Notes: generated by a model from the sequence alone, not told the origin. Shown: positions 7,903 to 16,670, counted from the stretch's first letter. The stretch is 35,577 bases of DNA from Rickettsiales bacterium (GCA_005792635.1 SXRF01000023.1:1-35577); one strand, 5' to 3'. Program-made: numbers and translations.

Positions 7903-7960
7903 TTTTAGCTCTTTTTTTGGTTGAGATGAGCAATCTTTAACAGCCAAATGGATTTATATC

Positions 7961-8001
7961 AATAAAAATGCCGCGGGAATTTCACATTCCAACGCGGCAT
8001 T
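7961..8001 (-). terminator. Rho-independent terminator of rpsD
   Basis: On the minus strand, GAATGCCGCG and CGCGGCATT arms with inner GGAAT/ATTCC pairing form a strong GC-rich hairpin. It is followed by TTTTTATT, just downstream of the rpsD stop at 8026. Confidence 0.9.
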
Positions 8002-8025
8002 CGATAACTAAAGACTAACGACAAA

Positions 8026-8646
8026 CTACCTCGAATAATATTCGATTACGAAGTTTGGCTCCATCACCACAGGATATGGCACTTCTGCGAGTTTTGGCGC
8101 ACGGATGAATTTTGCTTTCATCTCGTTTTTGTCAAATTCGATATATTCAGGAACAGTACGGTCTGGATTTTGCACCATTTCCAAGATTACTGCGATTTGG
8201 CGAGATTTTTCGCGCACTTCAATCTCATCACCTTCAGAAACGATATAGCTAGGGATATTCACTTTTTTGCCATTAACGCGGATGTGACCATGGCTAACCA
8301 GCTGACGGGCAGCAAAAGGAGTTGCTACCAACCCCATACGATAAACCACCGTATCCAAACGGCTTTCCAGCAAACCAATAAGGTTTTCGCCAGTATCACC
8401 CTTTAGGCGAGCTGCTTCTTGATAAATCTTGCGGAACTGGCGTTCAGTGATATTGCCATAATAGCCGCGGAGTTTCTGCTTTTCACGAAGCTGAGTGCCG
8501 TAATCAGACGGTTTTTTGCGCTTTGCAGCTGCACCATGTTGCCCCGGAGCATATCCGCGTTTATTGAACGGGTCTTTGTCATTGCCCCACAAGGAAACAC
8601 CAAGGCGGCGGCTGATTTTATATTTGCTATCAAGTCTTTTCGTCAC
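8026..8646 (-). CDS. rpsD: 30S ribosomal protein S4
   Basis: A 206-residue protein of standard S4 length. It shows the N-terminal [14 protein letters not shown], the [20 protein letters not shown] block and the S4 RNA-binding domain ([12 protein letters not shown], then [19 protein letters not shown]). It binds 16S rRNA early in 30S assembly and can act in translational control and antitermination. The start codon is GTG at 8646, with AAGG about 7 bp upstream. It is a single-gene unit here, with a candidate promoter at 8662-8689 and a strong terminator, apart from the usual ribosomal protein operons. This solitary arrangement is common in alphaproteobacteria. Confidence 0.98.
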   Translation of the reverse strand: MTKRLDSKYKISRRLGVSLWGNDKDPFNKRGYAPGQHGAAAKRKKPSDYGTQLREKQKLRGYYGNITERQFRKIYQEAARLKGDTGENLIGLLESRLDTVVYRMGLVATPFAARQLVSHGHIRVNGKKVNIPSYIVSEGDEIEVREKSRQIAVILEMVQNPDRTVPEYIEFDKNEMKAKFIRAPKLAEVPYPVVMEPNFVIEYYSR

Positions 8647-8661
8647 GATTATACCTTATCA

Positions 8662-8689
8662 GTTATATAGTAAGTTATGGAGGTGGCAA
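8662..8689 (-). promoter_or_regulatory. Candidate rpsD promoter
   Basis: On the minus strand, TTGCCA (8684-8689) and TATAAC (8662-8667) are 16 bp apart, about 15-20 bp upstream of the GTG start. This leaves room for a very short leader. Confidence 0.45.
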
Positions 8690-8785
8690 TATATAAAGAA
8701 ATTTGCCCATGTCAAATAAATAATAACATAAAAAACGCTGTTTTTTGGTTGTTTTTGTATTATAGCCTCCTTATAACTTAAGCTT

Positions 8786-9448
8786 ATGAGAAACATTAGA
8801 ATAGCCCCGTCCATACTTTCTGCGGATTTTGCTCGTCTTGGCGAGGAAGTATCAGCTATTACGGCGGCGGGCGCGGATTATATACATGTTGATGTGATGG
8901 ATGGGCATTTTGTGCCAAATCTGACCATTGGCGCGGGTGTGGTTGCCGCCATCAGGTCGCATAGCAAACTTACTTTTGATGTGCATTTGATGATTGAGCC
9001 AGTTGACCAGTTCATTGAGTCTTACGCAAAGGCTGGCGCGGATATTATCACCGTTCACGCCGAAGCCACCAAACATCTACACCGCACTTTGCAAGTAGTA
9101 AAATCCACTGGCAAGAAATGCGGCGTTTCGCTAGTCCCCACCACTCCCGCCTCCGCGCTGGAATTTGTTATGGATGAGGTGGATTTGATATTGGTGATGA
9201 GCGTCAACCCCGGTTTTGGTGGGCAGTCTTTCATCAGCTCGCAACTCAAAAAAATTGAGCAAATACGCGCTATGATTGATAAATCTGGGCGCGATATTGA
9301 CCTTGAAGTTGACGGCGGAATCAATGCGACCACCGCAAAACAAGCAATTTCGGCGGGTGCGAATGTTCTGGTTGCGGGTAGCGCAGTATTCGCAGGCGGC
9401 GCGGCGAATTATGCTAAAAATATCAGTGCCTTACGCTCTAGCGTTTAG
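8786..9448 (+). CDS. rpe: Ribulose-phosphate 3-epimerase
   Basis: A 220-residue TIM-barrel enzyme of normal length. Metal and catalytic residues are in place: IHVDVMDG (His34, Asp36, Met38), FDVHLMI (His67), [10 protein letters not shown] and LEVDGGIN (Asp176). It interconverts ribulose-5-phosphate and xylulose-5-phosphate in the pentose phosphate pathway. It is transcribed divergently from rpsD across a 139 bp intergenic region. Its last 11 bp overlap the convergent gamma-glutamylcyclotransferase-like gene. No strong Shine-Dalgarno is seen before the ATG, but the N-terminus ([15 protein letters not shown]) is canonical. Confidence 0.97.
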   Translation: MRNIRIAPSILSADFARLGEEVSAITAAGADYIHVDVMDGHFVPNLTIGAGVVAAIRSHSKLTFDVHLMIEPVDQFIESYAKAGADIITVHAEATKHLHRTLQVVKSTGKKCGVSLVPTTPASALEFVMDEVDLILVMSVNPGFGGQSFISSQLKKIEQIRAMIDKSGRDIDLEVDGGINATTAKQAISAGANVLVAGSAVFAGGAANYAKNISALRSSV

Positions 9449-9881
9449 CAACAAATTCCTGTATCTTTGAGGAATTTTTTGCGGATTTTTCAGCGGCTTT
9501 CTCACTATAAAAGCCTTTATAGAAATCCTTTTCTATATTGAACTCATACTCGCCTTTTTTATTCTTCGCTATTTTCTTGCACAGATGCTTGATGTCAAAA
9601 TTCGGGTAATAGGTCATCACGGGCAGCTTCATTAGCTTTTTGAGGACATAGCCTTCCTCATATTCATCAAGCGTTTCCTTGATTTTTTTGTCAATTTTCC
9701 ACAGTTCGCCAACCACCACATCTTTTTTATTTCCAGTGTGGTAAAGCAGAGGATAAGTCTCGTCAGGCGCGAGATACAAAACATATCCAGAGATTTTCTT
9801 CTCTTTGATATATTTTGCACCCTTCATATATTTATGCAAAATCCCCTCTTTTTTGAGAGTTCCATAAGCAAATATTTTCAT
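9438..9881 (-). CDS. Gamma-glutamylcyclotransferase-like (AIG2/GGCT fold) protein
   Basis: A 147-residue protein starting [13 protein letters not shown]. The YGTL motif at residues 6-9 and the LDEYEEGYV segment are the two hallmarks of the GGCT/AIG2 family, where an acidic residue in the second block is catalytic. Members cleave gamma-glutamyl peptides to 5-oxoproline or cyclise related substrates. The C-terminal part is unusually Lys-rich ([14 protein letters not shown] and [14 protein letters not shown]) and may be an appended basic tail. It starts 2 bp after the stop of the upstream 408-residue gene, so they form a two-gene unit. The exact substrate cannot be read from sequence. Confidence 0.75.
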   Translation of the reverse strand: MKIFAYGTLKKEGILHKYMKGAKYIKEKKISGYVLYLAPDETYPLLYHTGNKKDVVVGELWKIDKKIKETLDEYEEGYVLKKLMKLPVMTYYPNFDIKHLCKKIAKNKKGEYEFNIEKDFYKGFYSEKAAEKSAKNSSKIQEFVAKR

Positions 9882-9883
9882 TT

Positions 9884-11110
9884 TTATACTCCTAAACCTA
9901 AACTAGCTTCTGATGTTTGAGTTGCAAAATCCATATGCGTTCTTTGGCTAGACTGCGCTTCTTTTATGATGCTCTGCACAACGCTCATAAAGCGTTTTTC
10001 TGGTGTTTCCAATTCTTCTGGCGTTTGCCTATCCGCTTCTTTGGCTTTTAGCAAGTTGTTTGTATCAATGCCAAATTGCTGGAAAACCTCGTGTGATGGC
10101 TGCCCGCTTTTTATTGCCGCTGCGGCGATTTTCACATCACGCATATCAATTGATTTACTCGCCAGCTCAACAAAAGCAAGGCTCTCTGGAAATTTATCCA
10201 GCAAACCAAAACCAATCAGATAGTTGAATTTACCTATGGTGAAGTGAACATTATCTGTATTCGGCGTGTTGTTATAAGTTTGGTTCAATAAATCCGCAAC
10301 TCGCGTGGAAAGGGCTTGCTCGTTTTTCCACTCCACAAGGTCAGCATCAGGCAATTTATAATTTTTATCCAAATGATTGCGGTGTAATATCAATAGGCTG
10401 GTGATATTTTTTGGTTGGATTACTTCATAAGTTTTATTATCAGCGTGATGAAGGGCTGTACTCGCCAGCTTCTGCCACGCATCAAAAAATGATGGGTCGC
10501 GCAGGAACGCTTCACCAAATAAATAAATACCTATCGCACCCAGCCCAGCATCCGCATTAGCAAGATATTCTGGCTGGTCAGCTTTAATCCCTCTGAATTT
10601 ATGCCACGGCACTAGAAAAGCCAGCCCAGCCGCCACCCGCCCCATTGTGCGGCGGATGTAAGCACTGCGCGTCACTTCCAAAGCCGAATTTTGACTTTTG
10701 GAGAATATATCATTAAGCGTCACATCTTCCGTTTTTTTACCCAGCTCATAGCCCACAGATTCAGCATAAAGCGAGCGTATGTCGTCCAAAGTGTTTTTGC
10801 TATATAGCCCGATGATGCTTAAAAATGTTGCCCCCATCCCCAGTGCGGCGAAATTGCGCGATACATAACCCTTTAAGCCAGAACTCTGGTTAATGGTATT
10901 TCCCGCGCTCTTACCAAGAAAATTGAAAAAATTGTGTTTCTCCAACGCCAGCCAAGCATAACGCGTGGCAATCAGAGGGGCGAGCAGTAGAAAAAATGGC
11001 GAGTCATAGCGGTGAACCGCCGCTTTAATCGGCAGCTCAGCCTCAGGCGCAGCGGGACTCGCAGCCTGTTTTTGCGTATCGGCTATATTGTTGTGGGCAA
11101 GATCTTCCAT
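9884..11110 (-). CDS. Hypothetical protein with hydrophobic segments (408 aa)
   Basis: An unrecognised 408-residue protein. The N-terminus is Ala/Pro-rich and polar (about residues 1-35). Hydrophobic segments follow at about 38-57 (SPFFLLLAPLIATRYAW), 87-106 (ALGMGATFLSIIGLY), 155-170 (GRVAAGLAFLVPW) and 190-206 (GLGAIGIYLFGEAF). The second half is soluble-looking and helical. It may therefore be an inner-membrane protein with a large cytoplasmic C-terminal region. The tail carries KRFMSVVQSIIKEAQ and ends SEASLGLGV. It precedes the GGCT-like gene by 2 bp. Lineage-restricted membrane proteins with this layout are common in alphaproteobacteria, but I recognise no family motif. Confidence 0.75.
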   Translation of the reverse strand: MEDLAHNNIADTQKQAASPAAPEAELPIKAAVHRYDSPFFLLLAPLIATRYAWLALEKHNFFNFLGKSAGNTINQSSGLKGYVSRNFAALGMGATFLSIIGLYSKNTLDDIRSLYAESVGYELGKKTEDVTLNDIFSKSQNSALEVTRSAYIRRTMGRVAAGLAFLVPWHKFRGIKADQPEYLANADAGLGAIGIYLFGEAFLRDPSFFDAWQKLASTALHHADNKTYEVIQPKNITSLLILHRNHLDKNYKLPDADLVEWKNEQALSTRVADLLNQTYNNTPNTDNVHFTIGKFNYLIGFGLLDKFPESLAFVELASKSIDMRDVKIAAAAIKSGQPSHEVFQQFGIDTNNLLKAKEADRQTPEELETPEKRFMSVVQSIIKEAQSSQRTHMDFATQTSEASLGLGV

Positions 11111-11204
11111 ATTACGCAGAATAGCATTTTAGGCTGACAAGATACAGCCAAATAATATGAAGATTTTGTGACAATGGAGTTTTTTATTCAACTTGCTGTT
11201 TTAT

Positions 11205-11234
11205 AAAGAAAAACCCCCGCGTTGCCACGGGGGT
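11205..11234 (-). terminator. Rho-independent terminator of rpsU
   Basis: On the minus strand, CCCCCG-TGGCAACG-CGGGGG followed by TTTTTCTTT lies 11-40 bp after the rpsU stop. The GC stem and U-tract are textbook. Confidence 0.92.
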
Positions 11235-11244
11235 AATTTTCATA

Positions 11245-11439
11245 TTAATCGCCGCTTTTGCGAGCTAGCTTGCGAACCCGTCTTTGCGCCTCCGCTGACT
11301 CACGAACGCGAGCCTCGGAAGGTTTTTCATAATGACGGCGCATTTTCATTTCACGAAACAAACCCTCACGCTGCATTTTCTTTTTAAGTGCGCGTAAAGC
11401 TTGGTCAACATTGTTATCACGAACTACAACTTCTACCAA
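11245..11439 (-). CDS. rpsU: 30S ribosomal protein S21
   Basis: A 64-residue basic protein with the S21 pattern: [20 protein letters not shown], then [20 protein letters not shown], with an Arg/Lys-rich tail. S21 joins the 30S subunit near the platform and helps mRNA start-site interaction. Unlike the rpsU-dnaG-rpoD operon of gammaproteobacteria, it stands alone here, with its own promoter (11493-11521) and terminator (11205-11234). Confidence 0.96.
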   Translation of the reverse strand: MVEVVVRDNNVDQALRALKKKMQREGLFREMKMRRHYEKPSEARVRESAEAQRRVRKLARKSGD

Positions 11440-11492
11440 ATTAACATACCCCCCTTCGAGGAATTCTCTAAATTTACGAAGTGCGAATTTTC

Positions 11493-11521
11493 ACTGTAGC
11501 AAATAAGACACTAACTGTCAA
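11493..11521 (-). promoter_or_regulatory. Strong sigma70-type promoter of rpsU
   Basis: On the minus strand a perfect TTGACA (11516-11521) is followed after exactly 17 bp by TACAGT (11493-11498), about 55 bp upstream of the rpsU start. It begins 3 bp after the thiD stop. Confidence 0.75.
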
Positions 11522-11523
11522 AG

Positions 11524-12354
11524 CTATATTTCAAATGGCTGAACGGTATGATTATGCCACAAAGCACCATGCCCCTGCCCTATATTTGGCGCGGCTTCTA
11601 TGGATTTTCGCACATAAGCACGAGCGCGGGTAACGGCTTCCAGCAAGGGCAGCTTTTGCGCAAGCCCAGTGGCAATGGCAGACGCAAGAGTGCAGCCAGT
11701 TCCGTGGGTGTTTTTTGTGTTTATTCGCGCCTGCGTAAAAATCTCTGTAAAAATCGGCTTTTCGCCTTGCATAACCAGCAAATCCGTGACGATTTCGCCC
11801 TCTAAATGCCCGCCTTTCAACAAAACAGCATTACAACCCAATTCCATAATTTTTTCCGCAGCACAGCGCATATCATCAAGATTATTTATAACCATACCAG
11901 CCAAATATTCCGCCTCTGGAATGTTTGGAGTGATTATTTCTGCACGGGGGATAAGCAAGTTTTTCAAGGTTTCCAGAGCATCAACTGCCAAAAGAGCAGC
12001 ACCCCCCTTAGCGAACATAACAGGGTCTAAAACTAAAGGAATATGCGGATAATCAGCGAGTAAGCGTGCAACAACCTCAATCACACTCGCCTTACTCAGC
12101 ATTCCCGTTTTAATTGCGTCCGCGCCAATATCTTCCAGAACCAATCTGATTTGCTGCGCGATAAAATCCTCTGGAATGTCATGTATTCCATAAACTCCCG
12201 TGGTATTCTGCGCGGTTAGTGCGGTTATTGCCGATGCCGCATACCCACCAAGGCAAGTGACCGTTTTTATATCGCCCTGCACCCCTGCCCCACCGCCAGA
12301 GTCAGAGCCAGCAATGATTAGAACGCGGGGAACATTATTTGTAAGATTTGGCAT
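11524..12354 (-). CDS. thiD: Hydroxymethylpyrimidine (phosphate) kinase
   Basis: A 276-residue ribokinase-fold enzyme. Signatures are GSDSGGGAGVQGDIK near the N-terminus, TGMLSKASVIE, VLDPVMFAKGG, TPNIPEAEYL and the anion-hole motif NTHGTGCTLASAIA. It phosphorylates HMP and HMP-P to HMP-PP for thiamine synthesis. Its ATG overlaps the aas stop as TAATG, so translation is coupled to aas. No TPP riboswitch-like sequence is seen upstream. This is an unusual pairing of thiamine salvage with a phospholipid-repair enzyme and may only reflect operon packing. Confidence 0.96.
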   Translation of the reverse strand: MPNLTNNVPRVLIIAGSDSGGGAGVQGDIKTVTCLGGYAASAITALTAQNTTGVYGIHDIPEDFIAQQIRLVLEDIGADAIKTGMLSKASVIEVVARLLADYPHIPLVLDPVMFAKGGAALLAVDALETLKNLLIPRAEIITPNIPEAEYLAGMVINNLDDMRCAAEKIMELGCNAVLLKGGHLEGEIVTDLLVMQGEKPIFTEIFTQARINTKNTHGTGCTLASAIATGLAQKLPLLEAVTRARAYVRKSIEAAPNIGQGHGALWHNHTVQPFEI

Positions 12355-14495
12355 TATGCTGATGTTTCAGGTAGCAACTTAGCCAGCGCAGGATAATCAA
12401 TTTTTCCTGTGCCAAGGCGCGGGATTTCTGGAATATGGGTAACATGTTTTGGCAGCGCAATATCAGGCAAGCCTTTTTCGCGGGCGGCGGTGATTAGTTT
12501 TTCGCGGGTTAGCTCTTTCCACTCACTATATAGAACGATATGCTCGCCCTTGCGCTCATCAGCAACGGCAATTGAAGCATGAGCAAAATCGGAATTTATA
12601 TGGGTTGCCAAATCCTCGGCAATGGCGAGCGACACCATCTCCCCGCCGATTTTTGCGAAGCGTTTGGCGCGTCCGATAATGGTGATAAAACCATCCTCAT
12701 CAATCTCCACAATATCGCCAGTGTCGTACCATTCGCCTTGCGGCTGTACCACACCGACATTATCGGCTTTGAGATAGCCAAGCATCACATTCGCGCCTTT
12801 AATCAGCAATTTTCCGCCGCGCTCCATACCCGAAACTGGCTCTAGCTTGCACTCAATTTCTGGAAAAGCCCGACCAACGCTGCCTTCTTTATTTGCCAGC
12901 GGCGTGTTGAAGGAAACGACAGGGCTAGCCTCGGTTACGCCGTATCCTTGCAGCAAATTAACGCGGAATTTATCGGCGTAAATGCGGATTGTCGCCTCAC
13001 GAACCTTTTCCGCACCCAAAACCGCAAGGCGCACAGTGTGGAAATCATAAGGATGAGCATAGCGGGCATAGCCGTTAAAAAATGTGTCCGTACCCAGAAT
13101 AATCGTCGCGTCAATGTCATAAGCCAGCTCTGGCACAACGCGGTAATGCAGCGGGCTTGGATACAGAAAAGTTTTGACGCCACGCACCAGCGGCAACAAC
13201 ATGCCAATAGTCAGCCCAAAGGAATGGAACACAGGCATAGCGTTAAACAAAATATCGGCTGGCGTAATGTCAAGCACCGCGCTGGCTTGGTTGATATTGG
13301 CGAGCAAATTGGCGTGCGAAAGTGCGACACCTTTGGGAACTCCCTCCGAGCCAGAGGTGAACAGCACAACGGCGGGCGCGTTCGCATCCGTCCTCGCCAA
13401 AACTCCACGCAGATTTTCCCGCGCAAACACCGCCTGCGCCGCGCCGCACAGCTTGTCAATAATAGTAACACTCGGGCGAATATCCTCCAGATATAATACG
13501 CTGTGAGTTTTTTCCAATTCGGCGATTATATGCTCCAATTTTCCCTTTTCCACAAATGCCCGCGAGGTGAGGACGGTTTTAACCGTGGCGATATGGCAAG
13601 CATGTAAAATATTCGCCGAACCCGCCGAAAAATTAAGCATAGCAGGGATTTTAGCAAGAATATGCAGCGCGACAAATGTCACCAAAACCCCAAGAGAATT
13701 AGGCAGCAAAACACCAACGAATTTATCCTCGCGCAGTTTTTCTTCCAGCTTGTCAGAAAGGACAAATGCGCGGGTAAAAACTTGGCGATAATTAAGCGTA
13801 TCGCGGGAAATATCACTGGCAATTTTGTGGAAATCGCCGTGCCACGCGCTGGCATCCAAAATCGCCGAAAGCAACGGCTGGCGATAGTTTGACGCGGCAA
13901 AAGCGGCATCGGTCAGAATATCATACATCGCCCGCGCTGATATTTTTTCATCTTCTGCATATTTTTTTGGTGGTAAAAATGTGATGGTTATTTTGGGGAA
14001 AAAGCGCGTCCGCAGTTTTCCGCCCATCCTGCTGAATTTAGAATATTCAGCCCCGTCTATATGCGCGGGCAGCAAGGTTGCGCCCGTTTTTTCAATAATG
14101 CGCCCCGCACCATCATATATTTTCATAATGCCGCCGCTGGTGGTTATCCGCCCTTCAGGGAATATCACCAATTTTGTGCCGTTTTTAACATCGGTCATGA
14201 GCCGTTTAAGCGACATCGGCGCGAGTGGGTCAATTTTATAAATCCGCACAAACCACTCAACCCAACAAAAATACCATTTGCGGGCTTGGTGCAGATTCAT
14301 GGCAAAGGCGGGTTTTTCAGGGGTAAAAACCGCAAGGAGCAAGGGGTCGAGGAATGATTGGTGATTGGCAACAATAACCAGCTTATCGCCAGCCGCTGCA
14401 AAATTCTCCGCGCCGCGCACCTCCACACGAAATAAAAGCTTTAGAAAAAAAACTATAGCTGGCTTAAGCAACTGTTTTTCAAGAAGTTGTTTCAT
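12354..14495 (-). CDS. aas: Bifunctional acyltransferase / acyl-ACP synthetase (Aas type)
   Basis: Using the ATG at 14495, which has AGGAAAAA upstream, the protein has 713 residues. The N-terminal third is a PlsC-type acyltransferase with NHQSFLD (HX4D, His45 and Asp50) and FPEGR (112-116). The remainder is an AMP-forming ligase with the P-loop LFTSGSEGVPKG (about 378-389), QGYGVTEASPVV, YDTGDI and GRAKRFAKIGGEMV. The combination is that of Aas, which activates fatty acids on ACP and re-acylates 2-acyl-glycerophosphoethanolamine at the inner membrane. The major facilitator module (LplT) found next to or fused with Aas elsewhere is absent here. thiD follows with a 1-base overlap. Confidence 0.93.
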   Translation of the reverse strand: MKQLLEKQLLKPAIVFFLKLLFRVEVRGAENFAAAGDKLVIVANHQSFLDPLLLAVFTPEKPAFAMNLHQARKWYFCWVEWFVRIYKIDPLAPMSLKRLMTDVKNGTKLVIFPEGRITTSGGIMKIYDGAGRIIEKTGATLLPAHIDGAEYSKFSRMGGKLRTRFFPKITITFLPPKKYAEDEKISARAMYDILTDAAFAASNYRQPLLSAILDASAWHGDFHKIASDISRDTLNYRQVFTRAFVLSDKLEEKLREDKFVGVLLPNSLGVLVTFVALHILAKIPAMLNFSAGSANILHACHIATVKTVLTSRAFVEKGKLEHIIAELEKTHSVLYLEDIRPSVTIIDKLCGAAQAVFARENLRGVLARTDANAPAVVLFTSGSEGVPKGVALSHANLLANINQASAVLDITPADILFNAMPVFHSFGLTIGMLLPLVRGVKTFLYPSPLHYRVVPELAYDIDATIILGTDTFFNGYARYAHPYDFHTVRLAVLGAEKVREATIRIYADKFRVNLLQGYGVTEASPVVSFNTPLANKEGSVGRAFPEIECKLEPVSGMERGGKLLIKGANVMLGYLKADNVGVVQPQGEWYDTGDIVEIDEDGFITIIGRAKRFAKIGGEMVSLAIAEDLATHINSDFAHASIAVADERKGEHIVLYSEWKELTREKLITAAREKGLPDIALPKHVTHIPEIPRLGTGKIDYPALAKLLPETSA

Positions 14496-14605
14496 TGGCT
14501 TTTTCCTATTCAATGTCCCCTTACACATTCATAATCGGCGCAAACTATTTACACAACATCAATTTAGGTTCTGCTCAGAAATTCGCTATTACAGCAAGTC
14601 ATAGA

Positions 14606-14756
14606 TATAGCTATTAACGAATAGTTAGAGATTATCGTCATTCCGCCGAAGGGCGGAATCTATGCCATAAAATTGCCTATAAAGCTTGTTGTTAGGCATG
14701 GATGCCAGCCTACGCTGGCATGACAAAGTGCTGCTAATTATTCGTTAAGGGCTATA
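14606..14756. repeat. Nested palindromic element (GTCAT family, copy 2, with outer arms)
   Basis: The core (14637-14724) is GTCATTCCGCCGAAGGGCGG ... GCCTACGCTGGCATGAC, matching the terminal design of copies at 578-643 and in hscA. Around it lies a second inverted repeat: TATAGCTATTAACGAATAGTTAG (14606-14628) and CTAATTATTCGTTAAGGGCTATA (14734-14756), with about 19 of 23 positions complementary. A related single arm, TATAGCCATAAACGAATAGC, recurs at about 15080-15099. The element fills the space upstream of aas. Confidence 0.75.
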
Positions 14757-15204
14757 ACTCGTGACGACACTATCTAGCCCAAAGTGACCGTTATCAACCC
14801 GTTGATAGCTGTATATGGACACAAAATTGAGCCGCTAGTTCGCTGTAGACACCGCCTACGCGGAAAATATTTTGATTGAATATAATCAAAATATCGCCCT
14901 AAAATCGGCATTTTTTGTCCCTAAAAGTACCGCTTTTTACTTTAACTTCTCGCTGCAACCATTTGATATTCCTGAATTCACAAAAAATATTTTTGGGATT
15001 TTTTGCATTTTTATTATGCCTTAATTTTTTTGCATTTTTCCACTTCCTGACCAATTCCACTGGATATATCATCGGGATATATAGCCATAAACGAATAGCT
15101 CACAGTGCTTTCTCAAACTATGGTTGACTTATGTGCGGAAAAAATAGAGATTTCAGTAAAGAAGTGGTAATAAAACAAGGTGGAAATAAGCAAGGTTTTT
15201 TGCA
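14757..15204. other. Gene-free, AT-rich stretch with short perfect inverted repeats
   Basis: I see no credible gene here. The track ORF 14915-15127 starts at a TTG and has no ribosome-binding site. Structures present are a perfect 7+7 palindrome TATCAAC-CC-GTTGATA (14792-14807) and a perfect 11 bp stem ATATTTTGATT / AATCAAAATAT with a 6-base loop (14867-14894). CTATGGTTGACTT at about 15118-15130 is shared with the ribD upstream region. A 42-codon frame at 15131-15259 is discussed in the findings. Confidence 0.6.
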
Positions 15205-15225
15205 TGCAGTTGATAATCATTCGCA
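15205..15225 (+). promoter_or_regulatory. Fur-box-like operator upstream of the 15416 gene
   Basis: TGCAGTTGATAATCATTCGCA matches the boxes before ribD and anmK, again preceded by AAGG and TTTTTTG and followed by TGAATTTTATAATA. The right part belongs to a longer inverted repeat, CATTCGCAACAAAT (15218-15231) with ATTTGTTGCAAATG (15261-15274), 13 of 14 positions complementary. This suggests a paired operator or an mRNA hairpin. Confidence 0.45.
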
Positions 15226-15415
15226 ACAAATCTATAAGCCACTGAATTTTATAATATAAAATTTGTTGCAAATGAATTGTTTCTTTTTTATTTTACTGTG
15301 ATATAAATGCCGCAAGTTTTAGTGGGATGTGATAAGTGGCGAAAGAGGAAAATTTTTTAATGTCTTATGAAAGATATTAGACTTATTTATAAACACATAG
15401 GTGGAAAGATGTTAT

Positions 15416-16663
15416 ATGGGTGATGGTATTTATTTGTATATAAGATCAATAAACGATTTGACACAATCTTCTGATGAACAAAAAGAAAAGTTATGGTCAC
15501 TAATAAAAAAGGACTTGGAGTCGTCCGATCCTAAAGACACTTCACTGGGCAGCCCTTCTGGAAATGAACTCATATCTAATGCATATAAGCTTCATCAGGT
15601 TTTAGGTGATGAATTTATAAGTTACCTTGAAAAAGCAGTAAGAATTGACCTAGACCCACTTAAAAAAATAGGCATTAACAATACAGATACCATATCTAGA
15701 TTGGGGTATTCTTCTGACTGCGGTCACAGTACAGACCAAAGGATTACAGGATTGGAGACTTTGTGGAGATTGGATGATGTTTTGAGTGTATTAGGAAAAG
15801 ATAAGATGCGTGAGATATTCATTCCTCTTCTTGATACATTAAAAAAAGTTTCCATAGCTGATAAAATATATAACATTCCATCTCTTGAATTAAATGGAGA
15901 GCGATTTCCTTACCAGTACAGTTATGGTGGACATTTTGGCACTGACGCTGCGCTTCTTCCTCAAATTGGAACATTACTAAAATTTCTTAGTGCAGAAGAA
16001 TTAAAGCCAGCGATAGAAAAAATGCTTGAATTAAGTGCTGAGAGAAAAAATCAATCTAATCGCAATATAGGAAGTCCAAATACAATACTAGAATCTGATT
16101 TGTCTGGATTAGTAAATGTTCTGGGAGATGATACAGCAAAGCCAATGATTCTTGATGTCATTAGAAGAGCTGACTATCAAAAAATAGACTCTGAAAAAAT
16201 AATAGAAATAAACAATGTTCTTGGAGATGAAGGAATCTCAGCAATAAAACAAAGAAGTGATTATAAGGAAATAATTTCATTAATATTGTCACATGAATTA
16301 GGCATAACGAATGAAGGAAGTAATGCAAAAACAGGAAAATTCAACTCAATATCAACATTTTATAAATTTGAATCTGGAAAAGCCATGGCTAATGCGCTTA
16401 GTAAGTCCATGGGGGAAAAAGACAATGAGCAATGCATATTAGAACCATTAAAAGCACTTGGAATACTTGAAAGTGGTATTGTATCTGTTGGAAATGCAAT
16501 AGTTTCTAATGAAAAATCTAAGCGACATGAAGAAACAGTTCCTGATGTTCCACGATATCAAAGGTGTAAAGCATCTAGGCTCGTTAAAGTTGAACTACAA
16601 TCAGATTTGTATGGTTACATGAATGACCATCTAGATAAACTATCAAAAATCGCACAGAGATGA
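15416..16663 (+). CDS. Unknown protein with degenerate VLGDE-type helical repeats
   Basis: No family is recognised. The track start is a GTG at 15401, but AGGTGGAAAG ends 7 bp before the ATG at 15416, so I prefer that start (415 residues, MGDGIYLYIRS). The protein is soluble-looking, without signal peptide or membrane segment. A motif recurs: LHQVLGDEFISYLEKAV (about 59-75), LSVLGKDKMREIFIPLL, LKFLSAEELKPAIEKML, LVNVLGDDTAKPMILDVI and INNVLGDEGISAIKQ. Each is followed by an amphipathic helix, suggesting an alpha-solenoid-like array of five degenerate repeats. The gene is AT-rich compared with ntrX, which follows 7 bp later in the same direction. A Fur-like box lies about 190 bp upstream. It may be horizontally acquired or fast evolving. 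Confidence 0.8.
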   Translation: MGDGIYLYIRSINDLTQSSDEQKEKLWSLIKKDLESSDPKDTSLGSPSGNELISNAYKLHQVLGDEFISYLEKAVRIDLDPLKKIGINNTDTISRLGYSSDCGHSTDQRITGLETLWRLDDVLSVLGKDKMREIFIPLLDTLKKVSIADKIYNIPSLELNGERFPYQYSYGGHFGTDAALLPQIGTLLKFLSAEELKPAIEKMLELSAERKNQSNRNIGSPNTILESDLSGLVNVLGDDTAKPMILDVIRRADYQKIDSEKIIEINNVLGDEGISAIKQRSDYKEIISLILSHELGITNEGSNAKTGKFNSISTFYKFESGKAMANALSKSMGEKDNEQCILEPLKALGILESGIVSVGNAIVSNEKSKRHEETVPDVPRYQRCKASRLVKVELQSDLYGYMNDHLDKLSKIAQR

Positions 16664-16670
16664 GATTATA

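Noticed and set aside
14619-14635. TTAA-N7-TTAG-like CtrA binding site in the outer repeat arm
   Set aside because: ChpT suggests CtrA may exist, but the second half-site is imperfect and the motif is part of an inverted repeat, so a CtrA role is not supported.
14915-15127. 70-residue hydrophobic ORF in the 14.5-15.4 kb gap
   Set aside because: It begins at TTG without a Shine-Dalgarno sequence, lies in very AT-rich DNA where Phe/Leu-rich frames arise by chance, and overlaps a repeat arm.
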